Positions 1 through 12,172 of a stretch of DNA of 64,000 nt are shown one piece after another. Made by a program: the position numbers and the translations under genes. Source of the DNA: Cheilinus undulatus (lineage: Eukaryota; Chordata; Actinopteri; Labriformes; Labridae); NCBI RefSeq assembly GCF_018320785.1, contig NC_054867.1, positions 54,802,276-54,866,275 on the forward strand, given 5' to 3'. The stretch's first letter is position 1; each line of letters begins with the position of its first letter. Under the pieces are notes generated by a model. It was given only the letters and a program-made list of their open reading frames with translations, had not been told where the DNA came from and did not search any database.

Positions 1-320
1 GAGTTTATTGTTTTAACTTAGTTCGTAAAATATCTTCAACACATAATGTCAGCTATCTGAAATCTGCGGTCGTGGCACCATTATCAGAGCTAAGCAATGT
101 TAGCCCTGTTGCTTCTGCTCTAAAACGCGTCCCATTCAATAAACTTTACACATTACACACGTATAAAGACAATAAAACTGGTCAATGCTGGGTCGCTACA
201 CTGATATTTTTCTAAATCTTGCATAGAGCCCCTTTAATAGATTCTGAGTATGTTTGGTCCAGGAAGTAGGGACTCATTTAGTCAGTAAGACAGGTATGAA
301 CTTCATTTTCACAAAAATTT

Positions 321-1100
321 ATGGAGGTCTTGGAAAATCCCTTTCAAAATCCTCAGACATTTGCAAAACAAAAATTTCTCCACATGACGTTACCAACAAT
401 TTCTATTAAATTCCAACAATCTCTTAAAGATTTTAAGGAGATTTCCCACACAAATTTACAGTCAAATTCACAAAGAAAGTACCAAAATATTTCAAAGCAA
501 AGATCCCAAAATTTCAAAGCAAATTCTCAAATAATTACAAATTCCACCTACATTCCATGGAAAATTTCAAAAGGAAATTCCCCACCCAAATTTCCAATCA
601 AATTTAAAAACTTCAAAAATAAATGTATTTCCAAGCACCAAAAATGTTCAAAATTTCAAAGCATACTCCCCCGCCCAGTTCATCCCTGGCTTCAGTCAGT
701 AAAGAACTAAATTTTCACTAAAATCTCAGAGGTCAGGGAAATTCCCTAAAAGATGACATGCAATTTCCTAAACCTAAATTTCCAAGACACTACCAAAAAT
801 TTTTTCTCTAAATGTCCTCAAGTACACCCCAATGTTTTCAGTAAACTTTTCAGAAAAATCCTGAAAATATACATTAAATTTTCACCCAAAAATTCCCTAA
901 AAGTTCCTTAACCATTTCAGGCAAATTTACCAAAATTTCAAAGGAATTTCCACTAAAAATAAATAATCAAATTCTCAAAAATTCTCTTAGAAAATTATGA
1001 AAAAAAAAAAAATCCTGCAAACATCCACACAAATTCAGTGGAAATTCAGAACATTTTAAAAGGATATTCCCCACCCAAATTTCCAATCAAATTTGAAATC

Positions 1101-1131
<31 letters not shown>

Positions 1132-1300
1132 TAATTTCCAAGCACCAAAAATGTTCAAAATTTCAAAGCATACTCCCCCGCCCAGTTCACCCTTGGCCTT
1201 GGTCAGTAAGGAAGGAAGTTTTCACTTAAATCTTAGAGGTCAGGGAAATTCCCTAAAAGATGATGTGCAATTTCCCAAACCTAAATTTCCAAGATGAATA
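321..1300. repeat. AT-rich segment with a ~500-bp duplication
   Basis: About 560-790 and 1055-1297 are diverged copies of the same sequence, offset by 507 bases. Both contain an AAATTTCCAATCAAATTT stretch, a CCAAGCACCAAAAATGTTC stretch, and AGGTCAGGGAAATTCCC further on. A poly-A run (about 1101-1128) sits inside the second copy. No coding potential is evident. The segment lies downstream of chitinase-like gene A. Confidence 0.7.
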
Positions 1301-1404
1301 AAGATAAATTCCCTAAATTGCAATGAAAGTGCTTAAAAATTTTGCTAGTTTAAAGCTTCATTATTTGCCCTTTTTGCCAGATTTTTAATAACTGCTGTTA
1401 CAGT

Positions 1405-1570
1405 TTGAGACTTTCACCATGAGTGTGTGTGTGACAGAATGTTGGGACTCTCTTAGTGACATCAAAGCAAATGTCTCCTGGAGAACAGCATAGCAACAAC
1501 AGGCAGAGTGAACCTGATTGGTCCATCCTCTACCTGTTTCTGGTTGGCTGGTTCATCAGAAAATTCAAAG
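1405..1570 (-). repeat. Dispersed repeat R1, inverted copy
   Basis: This stretch includes a tract around GACAGAATGTTGGGACTCTC and a later TTGGTCCATCCTCTACCTG. It is the reverse complement of 28065-28245 and 36440-36650. All three copies share the order of motifs from the CTTTCTC-like end to the ACATTCTGTCACATACAC end. The family is not identified; it has no ORF. Confidence 0.7.
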
Positions 1571-1763
1571 AGCAGTATATTTAGAGCTCAGAGAAAGTTC
1601 CGTACGTCACAGAAAAACCTGAGTGTCACTTTGATAACCAATCAGAATCCGCCTGAATGAGAGGAGGATGGATTGAATTCTTGTAAATGCTGTCTTTACG
1701 CTCTTCTCCTGTAAATAGTTGACAGTGACCTCACTGACGGCCTTCAAACCTGCGTGTTAGCAG

Positions 1764-4700
1764 TTATCGTCCGTGAACATAAAAACCTCGCGTGTCTGCC
1801 TCCTCACCGTCTCTGAGTTCAGATTTCAGACGTGAGATCAGAGGATATCTGCCCTCGCCACAGAACTCTCCGGAGAAGTCGTCCATATCCAAAGTCCACA
1901 CAGCCGCTCCTCCGAGCCGCCGGCTCCTCAGATAATCCACCTGGAAGACCAGCAGAGGGCGCTATATCACTCGCAGGGAAACAACCTGCTTTCCTAAAAT
2001 GCTGGGACATTATTTAAGGCTGATTACACAGGAGGAGTTGATGATCTAATCTGGACTGATGTTAAAACTACAGTATGGCGACAGTATGAGCTGGTTTAAC
2101 ATCATAATCCTCGGAAACACAGCTGCTGTCTAACAATTCAAACGGGACTTCAGAAGAGAAACAAACATGGAGGACAGTTGGCATTGGCTGCAGGATGTCC
2201 AGCCATATATTCTGAAACGTTTATGGAACAGAAAACAATAAAGAACCTGTGTTAGGCCCTGGCTCAGAGGAAGGGTAAGTCTGTAAATGAAGCAAACTGG
2301 TGACGCTCTCTGTCTCTGGTTATTGTGGGTTCTACCGGAAAAATCTACATCTGGAATCACAGATGTCAGACATGTTGGATATTTATGATTCCAGATAAGA
2401 GAGGATTATTACCTCCACCGAGGAGGTTATGTGATTGGCAGGGTTTGTTTGTTAGCAGCATAACTCAATAAGTTATGGACGAATTTTGATGAAATTTTCA
2501 GGAAATGTCAGAAATGGCATAAGGAAGAACTGATTAGATTTTGGGAGTGATCCGGATCCCTGTCTGGATCCAGGAATTTTTTTAAAGGATTCTGTACTAT
2601 TGGGAGATAGGGCTAATGGTGGAGGTCTGCGCTCTCTGAGTGCTTTTCTAGTTTCAATAAATAATCAGTTATGACAAAACCTCATAGGCCCACAGTTTGG
2701 GTTTTAGATCATCTGGTATAAACAGGAGGATTCAGCCAAACTGAAAAACAGAGTTTAAAAAATCCTAAATTTACAAACTCATTTTTTATTCTTAAAAAGT
2801 CATACCTATTCAAGTTTTTTTTCAAGTTTAAAAGATTATTATTAAAGAAGAATTAACACAAAAATGTTGTAAAGTAGTCAATTTACGGAAAAAAACCCTC
2901 CAACCCCTGAGTTTATAACAGTCTGTAGCTCCCGCCTCTTTCTCTTAAATTGATGCTGATTGGTCTGGTCACTCTCTGACCAGGAACAAGCCAATCGGAT
3001 TGAAGCTCTCAGAGATGGCTCCTCCTGATGACAGACATGAGTCTGGATGATCCATCGGCTCTTAGTCATTCTGGTGTGTAACAGACTAAAATGTCATAAT
3101 TATTTACTTCTGGCATCAAATCTAAAATGACACATTTACATGTTTTTGAAGTGCCAGATTTTTCACTAATAGTCCCAACTTTTAGGACCCTTGTCCCAGG
3201 CCAGTCTCTTCTCCTCTGGTACCTTAGTGCTGTAGCTCCTCTGGTTGTCAAAGCCCACCCACTGGCTGCCTTTAACAGCAAAGGGAACTTTTTGGGTGTC
3301 GAGCCAGCGAGCTGATGTTCCTCTGAGAAAGGAGCACGTCTGAAAACGACAAGGACAAGGCAGAATGTTTACTGTCAGAAGAAGACGAGTTACTCTGTGA
3401 AAACTGGACTTTTAAAATCAGCGTGAACATCTTCATCTGAGATTCTCAAAAAAAGCTAAACATTCTCAAACTTTACATTTTAAAGTAAACCTTTCCTTTC
3501 CTGTTTCTTCTGAGCATGCTCCCTTTACCTCGTAATAAGCCCAGACCCCGCTTTGCTGGGTGTAGGGCCCGGGGCTGGCGGGGCCGCTGACGGGGGCCCC
3601 GATGCCGTCTGCTGTACTGGAGAGGGTGAAAGAGCGAGCGTGAGCGGGAAAACCCAACAACAGCTTCTCTGCAGGGACGCCTCGCTGCAACCACGAGGTG
3701 ACGACGCCGTCCTGACGGGATGGAGAGAGGGCGGAAAAGTTGTCAACGATTTTTAGAAATCCTGGAAGGCTTTTATGTTCTCAGACAGTCAGATAGACGT
3801 TTTTACAAGAACGATCTTTCTGATGTCATAGCACTGAAATACTGTAAACTCTGTCAGATAAACATGAGGTATTTCTATGAATGAAGGATAAAAATGTTCA
3901 CTTACGATGCTGCTGGCGTTGTGAGAGTAGAGCGGGCTGTGGTGAGCGGTTACGGCGTCCTCACCACTGACGAAGTCAAACGTCTTCACACTGATGAAAT
4001 CAAGGAACCTGAACAGGTTTAAATTCACGACTACATCAAAAACATGTAAAACATTCTCATATAAATACACACTAAAATACCAGAAAAAAAAAACAAACTT
4101 ATGACGAACTTTCTGGACTGTAATGGTTGAAATTCCACAGCCTGTTAGGACCATTAAACAAAGAAAGAACTCAAAATGTTTAAGTTAAAAAGTTGGCCAT
4201 TTTATTTGCATTTTACAATTAAAAAAACGAATTGGAATTTTTTAGTTTAAAATTTATAACAGGATTTAAAACTCTAAATTTCAGAATTTAAAGATTAGTG
4301 TGTTTATAATAAATCTTAGTCTAAGTCTGAAAAGTCGTTACTTTATGATCAAAGAAACCCTGATTTGTTTTGTTTGTTTAAAAAGTTATAATTTACAACC
4401 ATGAAATCTAAATTTTCCAGTTTTAAACAGCATAAATTTAGGATTTTTTAAAGTTTAAAGATTATCAATCAAAGAGGAATAATCACAAATATACTGCAAA
4501 GTAGTAAATTTACAGAAAAAAAACCTCAAACCCCTGAGTTTATAAAGCCATTAGTTGAGAGAGTGTCAATTTATAAATCAAAAAACATTCAGAATTTAGA
4601 AATTTTAAAAGTCACATTTATAAAACAGAAAGTATACTAAAATTTTAATTATAAAAAAAAAATTGTGATCTTCAACCAAAAAATCAAAAATTTTAAGAAT

Positions 4701-7700
4701 AGAATAGAACTTTATTTGTCTGTTCCAAGATTAAAAAAAAAAAGAAAGAAAGAAAGAAAGAAATGTCTCTTTAACAGCTTATTCAGGCAAACATCCTCCA
4801 CTGACCTCTCCAGATGCATACCACATAAAAAACCTAACACCATAGAATCAGATCAAATCAGATGTTCAAATAAAACGGTGCTGCTTGGTGCCGTTTAGAA
4901 AAGTTATTGCCGTAGGGATGAATGACTTCCTGTAAATGTTCCTTCAGTTCAGTGGGGCTCTGCAGCAGAGTGAAAGAGTGATGCAGGGGTGAGAGGCGTC
5001 CTCAGTGATGAGGGTGGCTTTCCTCATCACCAAGCGCTTGTACAGTTCAGAGAAGGGGGGTCTGGGGTGTTTGGGTTATTTTGCTGGCCTGATTTATTAT
5101 TCGGGGTAGTTACCCACACTGATGAAATCGTCGGGGGGGGGTATGTAAAGGGTTCTGTATCTTTGTTCGTTTCTTTGTTTGTATGTGTACAAGATAACTC
5201 GAGAACGGAAAGTCGGATCTTCACCAAACTTTCAGGGAATATTGGGACAGTGACCAGGAAGAATCGGTTAGATTTTGGTGATGATCCGCGCACCTGTTCG
5301 GTTTTTCTCGTACTTTGAAATTTTGAACACCATAGTAATCAATGGGAGTGTGAGTGCCTCAGACGGCCATTCTAGTTTGGTTTTGTGTTTGACAGTGAGA
5401 AAACTGAACCAGGACAAGATACTGTATACAAGGATGGATTCTATGAGTGAAATATATACAAGAGTTAAAATGTCTTTGCTGACACTGAAAGACCGTAACT
5501 TCCTCAGCAGGTGAGGCGCTGTTGTGCCTTTTTGAAGAGTATTAAACAGCATAAATTTAGGAGAAGAAAAATAATATTTTTGAGTTCAAAACATCATAAA
5601 TTAAAGAGGAATAAACTGAAAAAAATGTTTAAAGTCTTAAATTTACAGGAAAAAGTCCCTCCAAATTCCTTGGTTCATAAAAGGTGCAAGTTGAAAAAGT
5701 TGTCAGTATACAAGGAAAAAAAAAACTTAAAATTAAGAAGTTTAAAAAATGTAATGTTTTTGATTTAAAAAAGATATTTTTGAGTTTAAAGTAAAAAGCT
5801 ACTTTTAAGTAACGTTTGAACCCTATCCAACATGAAAACAGTATCCAACATCTCTGGAGAGAAGAATGGCTGTCCACCAACGGTCCCCATCCAACCTGAC
5901 TGAGCTTGAGAGGATTAGCAGAGAACGGCCGAAAATTCCCAATCCAGGCTTGCAAAGCTTCATATTCAAAAAGACTGGAGGCTGATCGCTGCCAGAGGAG
6001 CTTCAACTGAGGACTCTGAATACTTATGTCAATGTGATATTTCAGTTTTTTGAAATTTGTAATACATTTGCGAAAATTCTGTTTTCGCTTTGTCATGATG
6101 GGGTGTAGATCAATGAGAATAAAATAAATTTAAACGACTGTTGCATCAGGCTGAAATTTAAAACTGAAAAAGTGAAGGTGTTTTAGTATGCACCATCCCA
6201 ACTTTTCAGAAATGGGGTTCATATTCAGAGTTGGCAAGTGTGTTCCAACTGAAGGTATGTTAGTGTAAACCAGGGGTGTCAAACTCAAGGCCCAGGGGCC
6301 AAATCTGGCCCATGGTACAGTTATACCCGGCCCGCCTGACCATATTTTTATTATAACTGGCCCACTGGTTCGAGGTCTGCAGATTTCCTCCAGTTTAAAA
6401 ATGTAAACTGATAAAAAGATAAAATAATTAGATAAAAAGTCAGGAATGTGGTAAAATACATTGATGTTTTCACTTCATATTCTTGATGCATCTCACAGTT
6501 TTGGTTTTGACTTTTTATTTCATATTTTGACCTTTTCAATTCACAATTTTGACTTTTTATCTTATTTTTTTACCTTTTAGTTCCCCAAGTTTAAAATTTT
6601 AAGTAGCATTTTGACCTTTTAGACTCATGATTAGGATTTTTTTTTCTCACATTTTGACCCTTTTAGTTCCTTACTTTGACCTTTAGCTCATAATCTGACC
6701 TTTTAGATCCACAGTTTTAAATTTCAAGTAATATTTTGACCATTAAAACTCAGAATTGAAATGTTTTTCCCACACATTGATGTTTTAAACTGCTTATTTT
6801 GAATTTATCTAATATTTTGACAGTCAAGAATCATGATTTCAACTTTCTATCTCATATTTTTGCCTTTTAAAAACATTATTTTGACTTTAAATGCCATGTT
6901 TTGAACCTTTTGAGCTAATAAGTTTTCATTTTTACCTCAGATTTTGAGCCTTTAAATGTTTAATTTTGACAATTTCATCTCAAAGTCATTTATCACCAGT
7001 GCTAAGGTTTTTCCCCCCATAAGTCATCGCTGGTGAAAATGAGGTTGACAGTTTATGGTTAAATGTTGACCCTGCTCGGCCCTCAGATTGGACCCACATT
7101 CAGAATTTGACCCCTGCTGTGATTAAGTTTGACATCCCTGGTGTAGACTGTGAACATATGTACTTAGATTCTAGTATCTGAATGCCCAACAACTCTGTTA
7201 ATGCAGGGTGTAAACAGGGTCTTACTGTGAGATCTCTGCCAGGTCATTGTGTCGGTCGTTAACAGGTGAAGACGGTGACGCGGCTGCAGACAGGACGAGT
7301 CGTCCATCTCCATCACTCTCTGTTCTAAAGGCCTCAGACAGCTCCTACAAACCAACACAGACATCCTCAGTGTGTTTACCATAAAATAATCTACATCAGA
7401 GACATTTAAACACATTTTATCTCAGTTTATTAAATGCTACTGTCATTTCTGTCTGCTTTCAGAAAGGGACCAAAAACGCCCACAGAAAAATGTCAGCATA
7501 AACTTTTTTTTTTTTTAATACTTAGAGCAGAGAGAAACACCAACTAACTGCACCCTCTGATATTCAGTCTGATCTCATTAGAATGTCTAAAGAGGCACTG
7601 GGGACATCTAGTGGTGAATTAGTATAAAAATAATCTGTTTCTGTTGAGGTTTCTGATGGTGATGATTTACTAAAACTACTACCAAACTAAAGATCTTGCT

Positions 7701-10131
7701 GGTCTATAGAGTCAGATGAGAACCACAGCACCTCTCATTGAGCTCTCTTTGTTAAACAGGTTCTCAGTTGGGGTTTGTTGTACCTTACAGAGCAGAACGA
7801 GCCGCTGTACGTCGTCGGATGAACCTCCATCAGATCCACTCTGATCCACATCTAGATCCAGACCGTCAAACCAGTGAGTCCTCAGGAACGTGACAGATGA
7901 CCGGACAAACCTCTGACGGCGTTCAGCTGAGGACGCCATGATGGAGAACCTGAAAAACATGAGGGTTAATATGTTCTCTGATAGATACTCCAGCCTGACC
8001 AAGAATGGTCAAAATCAGAATGTTTTCATGCAAGCTAAAATTCAGACTGTGTTTCTTCTCTCCACAAAAATCCATGAAATTTTCAGTAATATGGGCCATT
8101 GTATGTATTAGCATTTGGCCACAACATAATTATCCCATTCTCATGTCTTATATCTCATTCCTGAGTATGATCGGGATCAATGGCTCCCTCTTGGATAGTC
8201 ACAGAGTCATTCTAACCACCAATCAACAGTCACAGAGTCACTCTAACCACCAATCAACAGTCAGTGTCACTCTCACCGCCAATCAGTAGTCACAGTGTCA
8301 CTCTAACTACCAATCAGCAGTCACAGAGTTACTCTAACCAGCAAACAACAGTCAGAGGGTCACTCTAACAACCAATCAACAGTCACAGAGTCACTCTAAC
8401 CACCAATCAACAGTCACGGAGTTACTCTAACCAGCAAACAACAGTCAGAGGGTCACTCTAACAACCAATCAACAGTCACAGAGTCACTCTAACAACCAAT
8501 CAACAGTCAGTGTCACTCTCACCGCCAATCAGTAGTCACAGTGTCACTCTAACTACCAATCAGCAGTCACAGAGTTACTCTAACCAGCAAACAACAGTCA
8601 GAGGGTCACTCTAACAACCAATCAACAGTCACAGAGTCACTCTAACCACCAATCAACAGTCACGGAGTTACTCTAACGACCAATCAACAGTCACAGAGTT
8701 ACTCTAACAACCAATCAACAGTCAGAGGGTCATTCTAACAACCAATCAACAGTCACAGAGTCACTCTAACCACCAATCAACAGTCACGGAGTTACTCTAA
8801 TGACCAATCAACAGTCACAGAGTCACTCTAACCACCAATCAGCAATCACAGAGTTACTCTAACGACCAATCAACAGTCACAGAGTCACTCTAACCACCAC
8901 TCAACAGTCACGGAGTTACTCTAACCACCAATCAACAGTCACAGAGTCACTCTCACCAAAACAGTCACAGTTACTCTAACAATCTATCAACAGTCACAGA
9001 GTTACTCTAACGACCAATCAGCAGTCAAAGAGTCACTCTCACCACCAATCAACAGTAACAGAGTCACTCTTACGACCAATCAAGTCATAGTGTCACTCTA
9101 ATGATGACCAATCAACTATCCCTACTTTTTTGAGATGTGTTGCTGCCATGAAATTTAAACGGTAAATGTCCCGTTTCAACAGCTGCTTCCGTTGTTTATG
9201 TGCCTTTGTGTGTAAGATATGGGTTTGTGAGGTTTGACAATCATTAACTTCAGTTTTTTTTTTACATTAATACAGCGCCCCAGCTTTTTGGAATTGGGGT
9301 TGGTTTATCCCAGTTTATTGTTTTAATGCATTTTAATTGAAAAAAAAAAAAAAAAACTAACAAAAAAAAAAAAATTTTTAGAAAATCACAACTTGTATCT
9401 TCTGTTTACCTCGACTACTGATGACATATCAGGAGGTTGAAGGGTCATCTTATTTCACAGGAGCAGATTTCACCACTACACCTTTAACTCTGTTTAAGGA
9501 TAAAGTGCTCACTGAGCCTCAGTCTCACAGAAATCTGTCATGGTTGATAAAAACTCACCGAGCTCGGTCCTCGTTGACTCTGACTGACAGTAACGTCTTC
9601 AGCAGAGAGTTTCTGTTCACAGAGAGAAGGTGTTTAAACACATCTGTGCGTCCAGGTAGATAAATAGAACCTCTCTGTGATTGTCTTACCTCTGTTTGAG
9701 GCGTGTGAACGACCTGTAGACGTTTTTCTCATTCCACTCCGACTCAGCGAGCTTGTTCTCGTGGTCGATGATGGCATAGGAATAAACCAGGTGAGTGCAG
9801 AGCACAGGATCAACGTTGTCAGGCAGATATTTCCCTACACCTGTCCTGTAACGGGACATGTTGGAGAAATAACACACCAGGCTGTATGTGGCTGCTGCTG
9901 CAATGGAAACATAAAAACATGACTGAATCAGTCAGAGCGGAGGATCAGTTCAAACAGGAGTCTCTGAATAAAAGCTCACACTCACCTGTCTGAATGAAGA
10001 GCTGCAGAGACACTGAAAAATGCACATTTACATGTTTATTAATCATCATTTCTATACAAAATAAAAACTAAAATTCATTAAACAAGGCACACAGAGGGAA
10101 ATTTCTCACCAATAACAGCTGCAGTGTTCAT
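1764..10131 (-). CDS. Gene A: chitinase-like protein, GH18 pseudoenzyme without chitin-binding domain
   Basis: Ten coding exons read in one frame: 10131-10110, 10012-9986, 9897-9690, 9612-9559, 7949-7784, 7344-7226, 4008-3906, 3711-3529, 3339-3223 and 1940-1808. All have AG/GT borders. Reading through the last donor gives a stop at 1764, about 391 aa. The start MNTAAVI begins a signal peptide (about residues 1-20) followed by YSLVCYF, the usual mature N terminus. An in-frame ATG at 10155 is upstream but only adds hydrophilic residues. The domain runs from LVCYFSN to [14 protein letters not shown]. Active-site motifs are altered: SxGG reads SVRV, DxxDxDxE reads DGLDLDVD (residues 132-139), and MTYD reads VKTFD. 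No CBM14 exon is seen in the 1.8 kb downstream, although the next exon follows within 83-221 bp in genes C and B. I infer a secreted, catalytically dead chitinase-like lectin. A recent pseudogene is less likely because every exon is open. Confidence 0.86.
2395..2655. repeat. Dispersed repeat beginning CCTCCACCGAGGAGG
   Basis: The segment starts with a CCTCCACCGAGGAGGTTATG palindromic head and ends with GGTGGAGGTCTGCGCTCTC and GAGTGCTTTTCTAGTT. A related, more diverged body occurs at 5150-5300 (tcaccaaactttcaggg ... ttagattttggtgatgatcc). I recognise this as a type of repeat common in fish genomes but cannot name the family. It lies in the intron between exons 10 and 9 of gene A. Confidence 0.6.
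5100..5430. repeat. Diverged dispersed repeat in gene A intron 6
   Basis: It shares with 2395-2655 the phrase order of a 'TTGTTTGT' tract, a 'CTTCACCAAACTTTCAGGG' type stretch and 'TTAGATTTTGG.GATGATCC'. ORFs across it are short and have no recognisable product. Confidence 0.45.
5820..6235. mobile_element. DNA-transposon relic in gene A intron 6
   Basis: The segment reads like the remains of a fish DNA transposon. It has a 'CATATTCAAAAAGACTGGAGG' type stretch, then 'CTGAATACTTATGTCAATG' and a T-rich end. Short ORFs on either strand carry stops and frameshifts, and no transposase domain can be read. The superfamily cannot be assigned. Confidence 0.4.
6271..7140. mobile_element. Non-autonomous hAT-like element with 8-bp target duplication
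   Basis: The left end is CAGGGGTGTCAAACT and the right end is AGTTTGACATCCCTG, imperfect inverted repeats (14 of 15 match). They are flanked by GTGTAAAC (6263-6270) and GTGTAGAC (7141-7148), an 8-bp target duplication with one mismatch, as expected for hAT transposons. The interior is AT-rich with repeated TTTTGAC-type phrases and no transposase. It sits in intron 6 of gene A. Confidence 0.85.
7784..7949 (-). CDS. Gene A exon 5, degenerate GH18 catalytic exon
   Basis: This 166-bp exon encodes RFSIMASSAERRQ through DGLDLDVDQSGSDGG to LVLLCK. It has the same length as exon 5 of gene C. In active family-18 chitinases this exon carries DGxDxDWEYP, with Glu as the proton donor. Here Trp is Val, Glu is Asp, Tyr is Gln and Pro is Ser, while the three upstream Asp positions remain. 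The acceptor (CAG before 7949) and donor (GTACAA after 7784) are acceptable. Confidence 0.88.
8189..9115. repeat. ~31-bp minisatellite in gene A intron 4
   Basis: About 30 imperfect copies of a unit containing CAATCAACAGTCACAGAG followed by TCACTCTAACCAC. Variants include GGAGTTACTC, AGGGTCACTC and deleted units. Blocks of several units recur (for example around 8320-8480 and 8560-8680), showing multi-unit duplications. Confidence 0.93.
9120..9312. mobile_element. Terminal fragment of the TTCCAAAAAAGTTGGG DNA transposon family
   Basis: The segment contains CTTTTTTGAGATGTGTTGCTG and ends with CAGCTTTTTGGAATTGGGGTT. This is the same terminal arrangement seen at 43080-43228 and, in inverted sense, at 41402 and 20270. 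It is a 3' end only. Confidence 0.65.
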
Positions 10132-10489
10132 GTCAGCGCTCTGAGCTCTCGTCATCGTGTCTGAGCTTCAGCCTGAGTGAGACTGAAGAAGAAGAGGAAC
10201 ATTACTCTGGCCTGCAGCTCGTCTTACAGTGAGTCACATCCTATCATATTCACTTATCATAAACAGCTTTATTTAAAACGGGCCTTAGAGCGATGTTTCC
10301 CAAAGTAGGGGCTGTGGCCCCCCGATGACAGGCCAGTTATAATAACATGGAGGCCCCAGGCACAGAGAAATATAAGGTCCACCTCACCAGGTCCACCCCT
10401 GTCCAAAACTTACAGCAACTTATCAGCAAAAATGGATAACATAGCCCCCAACATCCCCAGCTTCACCAACATTATGTCCCCTTTGAGGA

Positions 10490-11895
10490 TCAGAGCTTTT
10501 AAGACATTCCATCTTTGTATTTAAAGATGATGTCATCATTGCTGAAAAAAATTACATCTTTGCCCTTAAAGATGAAGTCATCCAAACTTTTGAAACATTC
10601 CATCCTCTGCCTTTAAATACGATGTCATCTAAGCTTATACAACTTCCCACCCTTTCTGTCAATGAAAAATGTAATCACACCTGATTAAACATTCTCGCCT
10701 TTGAAGATGGTGTCAACAAAGCTATTTTAATATTCCCTCCTTGCCATTACAGATGAAGTCATCAAAGCTTAAACAATATACCATCCTTTCTGTTGATGAT
10801 GTCATAAGAGCTGATAAATATTCAGTCCTTGTTTTTCTGTATAATGTCATCAACCATTTGAAATGATTCCATCCTTGCTTTTGAAGATGACGTCGTCGAG
10901 CCATATAAAACATTCCACCCTTCCCTAGAGATGATATAACCAAAGGTTTTCAAACATACTGTCCTTGCCTCAAAAGGAGATGTAATCGAAGATTTTCAAA
11001 CATTCCATCCTTTCCTTTAAAGGTGTTGTAATTAAAGGTTTTAAAACATCCTTGCCATTAGAGATGACTTCATTAAAGCATATGAAACATACTGTCACTA
11101 CCTTTGAAGATGATATAATTATTTTTAGGCATTCCATGCTTGCCTTTAAAGATGATGTCATGAAAGCTTATAAAATATCCTTTCCTTTCCTTTTATTTAT
11201 ATGTCATCAAAGAATTAAAAGCATTCCATCCTTGCCTTTAAAGATGATGTAATCAAGGCTTTAAAAAACATTCCATTCTTGCCTTTAAAGAATATGTAGT
11301 CAAGGCTTTAGAAAACATTCCGCTCTTGCCTTTTAAGACAATGTAATCAAAGCTTTGAATATCATTCTATCCTTTCATTTAAAGATGATGTAATCAAGGC
11401 TTAAGAAAACATCCCATTCTTGCCTTCAAAGACAATGTAATTAAAGCTTTAAATATCATTCTTTCCTTGCATTTAAAGATGATGTAATCAAGGCTTAAGA
11501 AAACATCCCATTCTTGCTTTCAAAGACAATGTAATCAAAGCTTTGAATATCATTCTATCCTTGCATTTAAAGATGATGTAATCAAAGCTTTAGAAAACAT
11601 TCCATTCTTGCCTTCAAAGATGATGTAATCAAAGCTTTAGATTACATTCCATTCTTGCCTTCAAAGATGATGTAATCAAAGCTTTAGAAAACATTCCATT
11701 CTTGCATTCAAAGATGATGTAATCAAAGCTTTAAATATCATTCCATCCTTGCATTTAAAGATGATGTAATCAAAGCTTTTAAAAAATACATCCTTGCCTT
11801 TGAAGATGATGTCAACATAGCTCATACAAAATATCATCCTTGCCTTTAAATATGATGTAGTCAAAGCTTTTACAGCATTCCAACCTTGCCTTTTG
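10490..11895. repeat. ~45-bp diverged minisatellite upstream of gene A
   Basis: There are roughly 30 copies of a unit around TGCCTTTAAAGATGATGTAA followed by TCAAAGCTTTAAAA and CATTCCATTCT. Copies at 11400-11790 are much more alike than those at 10500-11100, so the array seems to have grown toward its right end. Short ORFs inside are repeat shadows. It lies between the gene A start and the gene B 3' end. Confidence 0.9.
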
Positions 11896-12039
11896 CATGC
11901 AGACCTGTCTGGGCCTGACTTGATTTTTGTAATGTAGGGGGCCCAGTCAATGTTTATTTAAAATCAATCACTGGGATTGAACCAAACCGTCGGAATCATT
12001 TCTCTCCAGAGAACTACTGGACAAACGATAAATCTAAAT

Positions 12040-12172
12040 CCCCAAATAGCCACCAGTGCTCCATCAGACCTCAGGCTCCTTCCATTCTGATATCTGAACA
12101 AGTCTCTAGTCCAGGTCTGACCTCAGACTCCTTCCATTCTAACATCTGAACACGTCTCTAGTCCAGGTGGAA
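12040..12172. repeat. Two-copy ~64-bp tandem duplication
   Basis: GACCTCAGGCTCCTTCCATT and GACCTCAGACTCCTTCCATT each begin a copy. Each copy ends with GTCTCTAGTCCAGGT. It lies in the spacer between genes A and B; I see nothing else supportable in 12180-13070. Confidence 0.8.

Noticed and set aside
321-710. 129-aa ORF rich in Lys, Asn and Gln
   Set aside because: Chance ORF in AT-rich duplicated sequence; the second copy of the duplication does not keep the frame.
1-1800. A CBM14 exon for gene A
   Set aside because: No six-cysteine pattern or Pro/Thr linker is visible on the minus strand in this stretch.
5629-6096. 155-aa minus-strand ORF
   Set aside because: It covers a transposon relic; no transposase motif can be read and the N-terminal half is low complexity.
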